This document shows, one piece after another, positions 1 through 5,368 of a DNA stretch of 9,029 bases; the first letter of the stretch is position 1; every line of letters starts with the position of its first letter. A model generated the notes under the pieces. That model worked only from the letters and a program-made list of their open reading frames with translations. It did not search any database and had not been told where the DNA came from. The position numbers and the translations under genes were made by a program. The stretch is from Frankiaceae bacterium (GTDB taxonomy: Bacteria > Actinomycetota > Actinomycetes > JAVEEB01), in contig JAVEEB010000129.1 of assembly GCA_030840665.1 (NCBI GenBank), forward strand, positions 1-9,029. The letters are read 5' to 3'.

Positions 1-288
1 TTGAATGCTCGGCTCGGTGCACTGCGGCGGGAGCTTCAGTCGGCCCGTTTCCGGGTCCACGGGGATCTGTCCCGGGTCGCTCGTGCAGGAGTATCCGAAA
101 CTGCCGGTGCCCGCCTGCCGGGTGACCTCGGCGACGATCCGCTGCCGGGCGGCGCCGAGGTCGTTGGTGTGGTTGAAGCCCTGCAGCACGCTCGTGAGCG
201 TGAGGATCACGAAGATGCCCAGGACCAGGAGCCTGACCAGTCGGCGAGAGGCGATGCGGCGCAGCTCGACGGCAAGGAGGCGGCTCAT
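1..288 (-). CDS. ABC transporter permease subunit, N-terminal 96 residues (runs off the window)
   Basis: The visible protein starts MSRLLAVELRRIASRR, a basic amphipathic N-terminus. One clear membrane segment follows at about residues 18-38 (LVRLLVLGIFVILTLTSVLQ), then a polar stretch with Cys68 and Cys90 that would lie outside the membrane. This layout (a cytoplasmic elbow helix, TM1, then a large first loop) is usual for ABC-2 type export permeases. The start ATG overlaps the stop of the upstream ATPase gene as ATGA (285-288), so the two are one operon and probably translationally coupled. It would form the membrane channel of the exporter powered by that ATPase. The rest of the gene lies beyond base 1, so neither full length nor substrate can be judged. 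Confidence 0.8.
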   Translation of the reverse strand, partial: MSRLLAVELRRIASRRLVRLLVLGIFVILTLTSVLQGFNHTNDLGAARQRIVAEVTRQAGTGSFGYSCTSDPGQIPVDPETGRLKLPPQCTEPSIQ

Positions 289-1271
289 GACTGGGCTCCG
301 GACTGCTGCGTGACGATGGCGGCGGCGAACCCGCCGGTGTGGGGCGTCAGCGGATCGGTCTCCGAGGTCAGCGCCAGGAAGGCCTCTTCGAGGTCGGCCC
401 GCTCCGCAACGAGCTCGCTCACGTAAAGGCCCTGACTCGCGAGCAGCTTCGTGATCTCCGCGGGATCCCTGGCGCCCGAGATGAACAGGTGGCCGCCGGC
501 GGCCGACACGGCGTACCCCGCTCGGCTGAGCGCGTCCCCGCCCGCCGTCAGGTCGGAGAGCCCGACGCGGACGCGGCCCGTCACACCCACCGAACTCATG
601 ACGTCCGCGACGCGCCCGGAGGTGATCGTGCGGCCCCGGCTCACGATGGTCACCGAGTCGCAGACCGCCTGCACCTCGGACAACAGGTGACTGGACAGGA
701 GCACGGTCACGCCTGCCTCGCCGAGCTGCCGGATGAGGTCACGGATCTCGCGGATACCGCCGGGGTCGAGCCCGTTGGTCGGCTCATCGAGGATCAGCAG
801 CTGCGGTTGTTTGAGCAGGGCGCCGGCGATGGCGAGCCGTTGCCGCATGCCGAGGGAGTAGCCCTTGACGCGATCGTCGCCGCGGCCGTGGAGGCCGACG
901 CGGTCCAGTACCTCGTCGACGCGTGTACGGGGGATCCCGCCGACTCCGGCCAGGAGCTCGAGGTTGCGGCGGCCGGAGAAGTTCGCGAAGAACTGCGGGG
1001 ACTCGACGATCGACCCCACGCGGGACACCACGGTGTGCAACCGCGAGGGCACGGGCTCGTCGAACAGGAGCACGGTGCCGGCGTCGGCCCTGACCAACCC
1101 CAGCAGCACGCGAAGCGTCGTCGTCTTCCCCGAGCCGTTCGGGCCGAGGAATCCGTGCACCGCCCCATCGGACGGGTCGACGACGAGGTCGAGCCCGGCG
1201 AGCGCTGTGTGCTTGCGCCCGTTCAAGGATCGGTAGGTCTTGCGCAAACCGCGGACGTCGATGACCGTCAA
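285..1271 (-). CDS. ABC transporter ATP-binding protein (DrrA/BcrA-type exporter ATPase)
   Basis: This 328-residue ATPase would drive export through the permease encoded immediately downstream. All nucleotide-binding motifs are intact: Walker A GPNGSGKT (residues 43-50), a Q-loop near ESPQFF (about 90-95), signature SLGMRQ (139-144), Walker B LLILDE (158-163) and the switch histidine in LLSSH (His195). The roughly 100 residues after that match the C-terminal extension of drug and lantibiotic exporter ATPases such as DrrA and BcrA. I chose the TTG start at 1271 because GAGGGG lies just upstream and the fold begins at once (TVIDVRGLRKTYRS). An in-frame ATG at 1376 would add 35 Arg-rich residues unlike the family. 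It is transcribed away from whiB7. Since WhiB7 activates drug-export genes elsewhere, membership of its regulon is possible, but no WhiB7-type box was found on this strand. Substrate unknown. Confidence 0.92.
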   Translation of the reverse strand: MTVIDVRGLRKTYRSLNGRKHTALAGLDLVVDPSDGAVHGFLGPNGSGKTTTLRVLLGLVRADAGTVLLFDEPVPSRLHTVVSRVGSIVESPQFFANFSGRRNLELLAGVGGIPRTRVDEVLDRVGLHGRGDDRVKGYSLGMRQRLAIAGALLKQPQLLILDEPTNGLDPGGIREIRDLIRQLGEAGVTVLLSSHLLSEVQAVCDSVTIVSRGRTITSGRVADVMSSVGVTGRVRVGLSDLTAGGDALSRAGYAVSAAGGHLFISGARDPAEITKLLASQGLYVSELVAERADLEEAFLALTSETDPLTPHTGGFAAAIVTQQSGAQS

Positions 1272-1397
1272 GATGGCCCCCCTCGTGGCGTTCCCGCACC
1301 GTACCCCGACTTCTGTTCGGGCGCGTTTCAACGGTGCCCGGTTCGCCCGCGCGTCGCCATCGGGGACGTCACCCAAACGACCCGGACAACTCGTCGC
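1272..1397. other. Intergenic DNA between the ABC operon and the whiB7 promoter
   Basis: This stretch lies between the TTG start of the ATPase and the AT-rich box of the whiB7 promoter. It holds the likely ribosome site of the ATPase (minus strand, GAGGGG just before the TTG) and must contain the promoter of the exporter operon. I could not find a convincing -35/-10 pair on the minus strand: TACGGT (about 1302-1307) has the TANNNT form, but no matching -35 sits 16-18 bp upstream of it. No small gene is evident. Confidence 0.5.
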
Positions 1398-1437
1398 AAT
1401 TAAATGCGTTGCCAGTCTCGGGGCCTGGCAATACTCT
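1398..1437 (+). promoter_or_regulatory. whiB7 promoter with WhiB7 AT-rich activator box
   Basis: In very GC-rich surroundings there is an isolated run AATTAAAT (1398-1405), then three bases GCG, then -35 TTGCCA (1409-1414, five of six to TTGACA), a 17-bp spacer and -10 TACTCT (1432-1437, TANNNT form). Six bases later comes the A of the upstream ORF's ATG (1444), so transcription may start on the start codon. WhiB7 is known to bind with the primary sigma factor and to use its AT-hook to contact an AT-rich element about 3 bp upstream of the -35, including at its own promoter. The spacing here fits exactly. Positive autoregulation is therefore inferred from sequence. Confidence 0.75.
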
Positions 1438-1443
1438 GCTCAC

Positions 1444-1650
1444 ATGTTCTCCCTGACGGTTGCCCCCGCGATGTCCACCGACGCCTATGGCGTCGGGGCT
1501 GACGCGCGCCGCGCTGCCGTTATTGCCGCCGCTTCGTTTATGACGCCGTGGCATGCCGCAGCCGCTGCCAACGCAGCCGAGGTCTCGGGCCTCCGCGTCG
1601 CTACGAAGCACAACCAGCTTTCGGTTCCGCGTTCCTCGCCACCCGCGTAG
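1444..1650 (+). CDS. whiB7 leader upstream ORF (uORF), 68 residues, alanine-rich
   Basis: This short frame runs from ATG 1444 to TAG 1650 and sits entirely in the whiB7 leader. It lacks a Shine-Dalgarno, and its ATG falls where transcription should begin, which suggests leaderless translation. Nineteen of 68 residues are Ala, including AAAAANAA at about 38-45 and AAVIAAA at about 24-30. Its last codons (Ser-Val-Pro-Arg, 1621-1632) contain the 9-nt antiterminator segment. uORFs of this type control whiB7 in mycobacteria and wblC in Streptomyces by ribosome progress over the leader, so its value is probably the act of translation and not the peptide. The Ala runs would stall ribosomes when charged tRNA-Ala is low, and ribosome-targeting drugs would act similarly. 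A second in-frame ATG at 1471 is a possible alternative start. Confidence 0.75.
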   Translation: MFSLTVAPAMSTDAYGVGADARRAAVIAAASFMTPWHAAAAANAAEVSGLRVATKHNQLSVPRSSPPA

Positions 1651-1681
1651 GAGCACATCGGCTGACACAGGCCGCGGAACC
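1623..1681 (+). promoter_or_regulatory. Antiterminator of the whiB7 attenuator
   Basis: GGTTCCGCG (1623-1631), inside the end of the uORF, repeats part of the terminator's descending arm and is exactly complementary to CGCGGAACC (1673-1681) in the ascending arm. The helix can extend past a 2x1 internal loop by three more pairs (1634-1636 with 1669-1671), enclosing the uORF stop codon. It cannot coexist with the terminator hairpin. A ribosome translating to the end of the uORF would cover the first strand and allow termination. A ribosome halted earlier would leave it free and allow read-through into whiB7. The pairing is read from sequence; the switch behaviour is inferred from the known whiB7/wblC mechanism. 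Confidence 0.7.
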
Positions 1682-1710
1682 CACTCGGGTTCCGCGGCCT
1701 TTGTCGTTTC
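1669..1710 (+). terminator. Intrinsic terminator (attenuator) in the whiB7 leader
   Basis: GGCCGCGGAACCC (1670-1682) pairs perfectly with GGGTTCCGCGGCC (1687-1699) across the 4-nt loop ACTC, and A1669/T1700 adds a fourteenth pair. It is followed by TTTGTCGTTT, an interrupted T-rich tract. It begins 18 nt after the uORF stop and ends about 50 nt before the whiB7 start, so it would end transcription before whiB7 unless the competing antiterminator forms. Confidence 0.85.
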
Positions 1711-1734
1711 TGCACTTGTCTGTTCGTCGTATTG

Positions 1735-1745
1735 AAAGGAGGAGG
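1735..1745 (+). promoter_or_regulatory. Strong ribosome binding site of whiB7
   Basis: AAAGGAGGAGG lies just upstream of ATG 1751, with 8 nt between the AAGGAGG core and the ATG. It is the strongest Shine-Dalgarno in the window. It contrasts with the uORF, which has none, and it fits control by premature termination rather than by weak initiation on whiB7 itself. Confidence 0.85.
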
Positions 1746-1750
1746 TTCTG

Positions 1751-2026
1751 ATGCTCACAGCCACATTCGGCTTCGAGCTCCCCACGGGCGCTGACCTGCC
1801 GTGCTGGAGCGTCGACCCTGATGTGTTCTTCGCCGAGACGCCGGAAGGGGTGGAGGCAGCCAAGGCCTTGTGCGTTGGGTGCCCGTTCCAGCTGGACTGT
1901 CTGACGGGGGCCTTGGAGCGGCGCGAGCCGTGGGGTGTCTGGGGTGGGGAGCTCGTCGTACAAGGGGAGATCGTGGCCCGGAAGCGTCCGCGCGGCCGTC
2001 CGCGCAAGGACGCCATCGCCGCGTGA
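1751..2026 (+). CDS. whiB7: WhiB7 redox/antibiotic-response transcription factor
   Basis: At 91 residues this is the usual size for WhiB7/WblC, which binds the C-terminal region of the primary sigma factor and activates intrinsic drug-resistance genes. Four cysteines to hold a [4Fe-4S] cluster are present: Cys18, Cys41, Cys44 and Cys50 (C-x22-C-x2-C-x5-C). The sigma-contacting turn reads EPWGVWGGE, with Trp61 before the GVWGG (62-66) motif typical of WhiB proteins. The basic tail carries an AT-hook, RGRPRK (81-86), which marks the WhiB7 subgroup and binds AT-rich DNA. The gene is preceded by a complete attenuator leader. It is convergent with the ABC1-type kinase gene, an arrangement I recall from M. 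tuberculosis (Rv3197/Rv3197A). Nothing is broken or missing. Confidence 0.95.
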   Translation: MLTATFGFELPTGADLPCWSVDPDVFFAETPEGVEAAKALCVGCPFQLDCLTGALERREPWGVWGGELVVQGEIVARKRPRGRPRKDAIAA

Positions 2027-2078
2027 CGGCGGGGAAGACGTCGCTCCTGGAGACGTCGTTGACCAGGCCCGGTGGGCG

Positions 2079-3389
2079 CTACTCGGAAAATCCGGGGAGC
2101 AGCCGCCGGGCCTCGTCGCGTACGGCGACGGTCGAGCCCAACTGCGACAGCACGCCGAAGGTGCCGATCGTCACGCGGTGAATGAGGACGTACGACGGCG
2201 GCAAATTGAGGCGCCTCGCCAGGCTCGCCGTGGCGCTGCGGGGGTCGGCGATGCGGTTGGCCTCCCCGCGCAGCCAATCGCGGTCGAAGGTGAACTCGTC
2301 CAGGGCAAGCGGGGCGATCAGCGGCCCGAGGAAATCGAGAAGGTCCGCGGGGGTGACGACGATGTCGTCACGGATGAAGCCCTCCGCGCGCAGCCCGTCG
2401 CGCACGGCCTCGGCGTCACCGTCGAGGGCCAGCCGGCACAGCGTCCCCATCGACCGGGGCAATCCGCCGGGCAGGTGGTTGACGGCACCGAAGTCGAGGA
2501 CCGCGAGCCGACCGTCGGCGAGGAGCCGGAAGTTGCCGGGGTGTGGGTCCGCGTGCAGCAGGCCGGCGCGGCGGGGGCCGGAGAAGAGGAATCTCGTCAG
2601 CGCGAGGCCGGCGCGGTCGCGCTGCGCTTTGGTGCCCTCGAGGATCACGGCGGCGAGGGGTGTGCCCGTCACCCACTCCGTGACCAGCACTCGCTCCGTG
2701 CGCTCGACCACGTTCGGGACGGAGATGTCGGCGTCGCCGGCGTACGCGTCCGCAAATGCCTGCTGTGATTCGGCTTCGAGCCGGTAATCGAGCTCTTCGG
2801 CAAGCCGTTCACGCAACTCCGCGAGCAGCGGCTTGATGTCGAGCCCCGGGCTCAGCACCGAGAACATGCGTGCGAGCCGGCCGAGCTGCGTGAAGTCGTT
2901 GAGCAACGCGGGGCCGGCGCCCGGATACTGCACTTTCACCGCGACGAGCCGCCCGTCAGCCCATTGGGCGCGATGCACCTGCCCGATCGACGCTGCTGCC
3001 GTCGGCACGTCGTCGAAGCGCTTGAACAGCGACCGCCAATCCGCACCGAACTCGGCGACGAGCACGCGGTGCACGGTCGCCACGGGCATCGGGGGCGCCG
3101 ACTCCTGCAGCTTCGTGAGCGCCGCGCGATAGGGAGCCGCCAGCGACTCCGGGAGGGCGGCCTCGATGACGCTCAGCGCCTGGCCGAACTTCATGGCTCC
3201 GCCCTTGAGCTGACCGAGCACCTGGAACAGTTGATCCGCCGTACGCCGCTGGACCTCGTCCAGGACGACGTCGGCCGGCGTGCCGCCGAGGCGCTTGCCG
3301 AGGCCGATGGTGGCGCGACCCGCGAACCCGATGGGCAGGGTGGCGAGTTTGGCGCTGCGAACCAGGGCGCGACGGGGCAGATCGGACAT
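2079..3389 (-). CDS. UbiB/ABC1 (AarF)-family atypical protein kinase-like protein
   Basis: At 436 residues this has the full set of UbiB/ABC1/ADCK family marks: the family-specific KxGQ motif in LKGGAMKFGQ (Lys67-Gln70), the Ala-rich loop replacing the Gly-rich loop (AAASIGQVHRA, about 131-141), the ATP-binding lysine in VAVKVQ (Lys152), the ExD-type helix EELDYR (199-201), the catalytic-loop equivalent HADPHPGNF (279-287) and the metal-binding LDFGAV (299-301). The family acts as ATPases or small-molecule kinases, best known for ubiquinone synthesis. Actinobacteria mostly make menaquinone, so the role here is unknown. The position beside whiB7 matches Rv3197 of M. tuberculosis, as I recall it. 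No strong transmembrane segment is apparent. A likely leaderless promoter lies directly upstream, and the end is 52 bp from the whiB7 stop. Confidence 0.92.
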   Translation of the reverse strand: MSDLPRRALVRSAKLATLPIGFAGRATIGLGKRLGGTPADVVLDEVQRRTADQLFQVLGQLKGGAMKFGQALSVIEAALPESLAAPYRAALTKLQESAPPMPVATVHRVLVAEFGADWRSLFKRFDDVPTAAASIGQVHRAQWADGRLVAVKVQYPGAGPALLNDFTQLGRLARMFSVLSPGLDIKPLLAELRERLAEELDYRLEAESQQAFADAYAGDADISVPNVVERTERVLVTEWVTGTPLAAVILEGTKAQRDRAGLALTRFLFSGPRRAGLLHADPHPGNFRLLADGRLAVLDFGAVNHLPGGLPRSMGTLCRLALDGDAEAVRDGLRAEGFIRDDIVVTPADLLDFLGPLIAPLALDEFTFDRDWLRGEANRIADPRSATASLARRLNLPPSYVLIHRVTIGTFGVLSQLGSTVAVRDEARRLLPGFSE

Positions 3390-3395
3390 GTCCCC

Positions 3396-3425
3396 ACTAT
3401 GGACGCTGACCCCACCTTCGGTCAG
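3396..3425 (-). promoter_or_regulatory. Possible leaderless promoter of the ABC1-type kinase gene
   Basis: Read on the minus strand: CTGACC (3425-3420, four of six to TTGACA), an 18-bp spacer, CATAGT (3401-3396, four of six to TATAAT), then six bases and the ATG at 3389. Transcription would start at or near the start codon. GGGG just before the ATG could also act as a weak ribosome site. It rests on moderate hexamer matches only. Confidence 0.4.
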
Positions 3426-3458
3426 CGCACGGGCGGTTCGCGCGGCGGCGGCACGAGA

Positions 3459-3486
3459 GCGCTAGGCCCCGAGCGCTAGGCCCCGA
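3459..3486. repeat. Perfect 14-bp tandem duplication over a stop codon
   Basis: GCGCTAGGCCCCGA occurs twice head to tail (3459-3472 and 3473-3486), with GCG of a third partial copy. The second copy contains the TAG stop (3476-3478) and last codons of the minus-strand RRE/E1-like gene, so the first copy repeats the stop just past the gene end. It looks like a small slippage duplication with no effect on the protein. Confidence 0.85.
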
Positions 3487-4549
3487 GCGGCCAGATGCAC
3501 CCGCACTCGGGATGGGGCGCCCATCCACGGCGGCGCACCCGCCAGTCAGGTGCCGAGATCTCCAGCGTGCCGTTGTGTGTCGCTATCTCGTCGTCTCCGT
3601 CGAGCAGCGCCAGGCCTTGCGCCACGGCATGTCCCGCGAGGATCGCAAGCAGGGACACGGGCTGTGGCTGCAGGAGCCGCCGGCTGGCCAGCTGGGCGGC
3701 GACGAGGGGCCATTGCTGATCGCGGTCCACCCGGTGCAGGTCCAGGCAGTGCAGGCAGGCACTGACCCCGGCGACGACGAGCGGACCGACCACGCCGATG
3801 AGCTCGCGGGCATGCACCGCCAGGACGGGAACGCCATCGGCCATCGCGATGCGTGCGCGCACGGGATCGATGACCGGACCACGCTCCGCGAGGACGCGCA
3901 GGTCGGGTGTGGTCGCGTCGTGTGGCGGCAGTGCGGCGCTGGTGCCGCCGGCCTGCGCGACGGCGTCGACCACCGAGTCGACCACCGCGCGCGGTAGCTG
4001 CGCTCCGCCCGGCCCGCCCGGGATCGCGTCGTACACGGTCATCTCTTGTGTGGAGGTGGCGGTGACATGGCCAACCCCCGCGGCGGCGAACAGCGCCGCG
4101 AGGAGCGGGATGACCCGCGCCTCCCCGTCGATCTCGACCCAGGCGCGCGCCCGCCCGGCCAGCGTCGCCGCCGTGCCGCCGGGTCGGTCGCCGGACAGCG
4201 AGAGGGCGGCACGTTCGGGCTCGAGCCGCTCACGGTCGACGAGCGAGATGTCGCGCAGCCGCCGGTCGCCGGCTCCGGCATCTTCGAGCACGCCGGCGCC
4301 CGTCAGAGCCGCGAGGAAGTGCGCGGCGCGCTCGCGGCTGACTCCCATCGCCTCGGCCTCGGCGAGGAGAACCGCGCGCGGACGGGTGCCGTCGCAGAGG
4401 TCCAGGACGCACTTCAACGCCGGCGTCAGCGCACGGATCACCCACGCGCCGGAGCCGGAGCCGAGCTGCAGGGTGTCCGGGTCTCGCCACACGCGGACGA
4501 GCGCGTGCTTGACCTGCGGGCGGTCGGTGAACGTCGAGGAGAGTGCCAT
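3476..4549 (-). CDS. TOMM cyclodehydratase C-protein-like (RRE + degenerate E1/ThiF fold) protein
   Basis: This 357-residue protein resembles the 'TOMM precursor leader peptide-binding' or ocin-ThiF-like proteins. Residues about 25-90 (LDLCDGTRPRAVLLAEA... FLAALTGAGVLED) look like the winged-helix RiPP recognition element. The remainder matches the E1-like part: GVSACLHCLDLHRVDRD (261-277) carries Cys265-x2-Cys268, and HPECGC near the end gives Cys349-x-Cys351, together a plausible structural zinc site. The nucleotide-binding glycine motif of active E1 enzymes is degenerate (VEIDGEARVIPLLAALFAAAGVG, without GxGxxG). In azole RiPP clusters such proteins deliver the precursor to YcaO, yet no YcaO, precursor or transporter is next to it here. 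A similar gene lies near whiB7 in mycobacteria (Rv3196 region, from memory). Function unknown. No clear Shine-Dalgarno precedes the ATG. Confidence 0.75.
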   Translation of the reverse strand: MALSSTFTDRPQVKHALVRVWRDPDTLQLGSGSGAWVIRALTPALKCVLDLCDGTRPRAVLLAEAEAMGVSRERAAHFLAALTGAGVLEDAGAGDRRLRDISLVDRERLEPERAALSLSGDRPGGTAATLAGRARAWVEIDGEARVIPLLAALFAAAGVGHVTATSTQEMTVYDAIPGGPGGAQLPRAVVDSVVDAVAQAGGTSAALPPHDATTPDLRVLAERGPVIDPVRARIAMADGVPVLAVHARELIGVVGPLVVAGVSACLHCLDLHRVDRDQQWPLVAAQLASRRLLQPQPVSLLAILAGHAVAQGLALLDGDDEIATHNGTLEISAPDWRVRRRGWAPHPECGCIWPLGA

Positions 4550-4671
4550 GCCGCCAGGCTGGCATCAGCAGGGCCGTCGTGGGACGCGCGTCCACAGCAT
4601 GGCCGCGTCGTCCACAGAGCCGTTCCTCCGCACCCCTGCCAAGGCACTCGGCCTGCTGGTCGTGCATGGCA

Positions 4672-4701
4672 AAGGGCGGGGGACCGAAGTCTCCCGCCCT
4701 T
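4672..4701 (-). terminator. UUCG-capped hairpin terminator downstream of the zinc-ribbon gene
   Basis: On the minus strand the transcript reads AAGGGCGGGAGAC, the loop TTCG, then GTCCCCCGCCCTT and one more T. This is a 13-bp stem with one G-U pair, closed by the very stable C(UUCG)G tetraloop. The T tract is short (TTT), as is common in high-GC actinobacteria. It lies 53 bp past the DUF5679 gene and 122 bp before the RRE/E1-like gene, so it separates the two as transcription units. Nothing else was seen in 4550-4754. Confidence 0.75.
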
Positions 4702-4754
4702 AGTCACGCAATGTGGTGCTGACTTACCTGGTGCTTTTGTGGGTGGTGCTGCGG

Positions 4755-4907
4755 TTATGCCTTGCCAAGAATGCGAGCCATCTTTGTGCTGCACACCGGG
4801 CATGAGCCCTTCGCCATGCGGCGCCCCGAGTCGCTAGTCGAGACCTCGCCCTCAAAGGACCGCTTCTCACGGCACTTCACGCAGTAGCCCTCGTAGGTGT
4901 CGGCCAC
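4755..4907 (-). CDS. DUF5679 small zinc-ribbon protein, 50 residues
   Basis: The protein starts MADTYEGYCVKCREKRSF and ends SCPVCSTKMARILGKA. Two CxxC pairs (Cys9/Cys12 and Cys36/Cys39) form a compact zinc ribbon, and the pattern YCVKCREK...G.CPVC.TKM is that of DUF5679, a short family widespread in actinobacteria and without known function. The GTG start at 4907 is supported by AGGAGG seven bases upstream. The gene is too short for usual ORF cut-offs and is easily missed. A UUCG hairpin downstream and a possible -10 upstream suggest it is transcribed alone. A nucleic-acid or protein-contact role is only a guess from the fold. Confidence 0.88.
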   Translation of the reverse strand: MADTYEGYCVKCREKRSFEGEVSTSDSGRRMAKGSCPVCSTKMARILGKA

Positions 4908-4960
4908 GGTTGTCCTCCTGTCAGTGACGGCGGCATCAGTCGCCCGCCTGGTCGGCGCCT

Positions 4961-4966
4961 ACGCTA
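4961..4966 (-). promoter_or_regulatory. Possible -10 box for the DUF5679 gene
   Basis: TAGCGT on the minus strand has the TANNNT form common in actinobacterial promoters and would give a leader of about 50 nt that includes the AGGAGG site. No good -35 is seen 17-18 bp upstream. The same TAGCGT hexamer precedes the YgjP-type gene on the other strand. Confidence 0.35.
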
Positions 4967-5224
4967 CAGGCCTGGGCGCGATGCGCCACTCCCGCCACGC
5001 AGGCGTGTCGTGGGCGTCGCTTCCTGAGGTGCCACCAAAGCTCCGCCGGGTGTGTCGCGCTCGCACCCCTGATGGGCCACCTCCCGGACCTCCTGGCGTC
5101 GTCACGAGGGGCGCCGGAAGCGAGTCGCGTCGGCAGTGATCCGTCGCTGAACGGCGGCCCTGTCCCGGGTACGTGGACGCGATCAAGGCGCGGACAGTTG
5201 CCAGGGGAGCGGTCACTCGCCGTC

Positions 5225-5233
5225 TGTGGACAA
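5225..5233 (-). promoter_or_regulatory. Perfect DnaA-box match
   Basis: TGTGGACAA on the plus strand is the reverse complement of TTGTCCACA, the consensus DnaA box of GC-rich actinobacteria. A one-mismatch relative, TGTGGAAAA (5289-5297, reading TTTTCCACA on the minus strand), lies 64 bp away in the same orientation. Two boxes do not make an origin; they could titrate DnaA, affect the adjacent promoter, or be chance. Confidence 0.4.
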
Positions 5234-5354
5234 CGCGTGTTGTACGACGGGAAATGCTCGTGACCTGCGGGAATGCCACTTTCGGGTCTGTGGAAAAGCA
5301 CTAGCGTCGGAGCCGTTGCCCGGTGAGATCGACGTGCATGTCTCGGGGTGGGGG

Positions 5355-5360
5355 TAGCGT
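5355..5360 (+). promoter_or_regulatory. Possible -10 box of the YgjP-type gene
   Basis: TAGCGT ends eight bases before ATG 5369, so the transcript would be leaderless or nearly so, which fits the absence of a Shine-Dalgarno. The -35 region (about 5332-5337) is poor. Because this hexamer lies inside the frame extension from GTG 5348, it argues for the ATG as start. Confidence 0.4.
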
Positions 5361-5368
5361 CCCCGGGC

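Larger units (their letters stand above)
4908..5368. other. 461-bp non-coding gap between divergent genes
   Basis: No frame on either strand here looks like a real protein: the long ones are Arg/Pro/Gly-rich, lack ribosome sites and match no family I know. The gap separates the divergent zinc-ribbon and YgjP-type genes, so it should hold both promoters. It also contains one perfect DnaA-box match and one near match (5225-5233, 5289-5297). I see no RNA gene or long repeat. Confidence 0.6.

Noticed and set aside
2017..2057. Small hairpins after whiB7 (CGCCG/CGGCG over the stop; GACGTC repeated at 2037 and 2052)
   Set aside because: Stems are only 5-6 bp without a T tract. They could be chance and are not convincing as a terminator between the convergent genes.
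1369..2277. Long minus-strand frame of 302 codons across the whiB7 leader and whiB7
   Set aside because: It is antisense to whiB7 and its leader, is Arg/Pro-rich without a recognisable domain, and has no ribosome site. It is a shadow of high-GC coding.
4713..4751. Repeated word GTGGTGCTG around the end of the zinc-ribbon gene
   Set aside because: Two 9-bp copies in low-complexity GT-rich DNA; no sign of a mobile element or attachment site.
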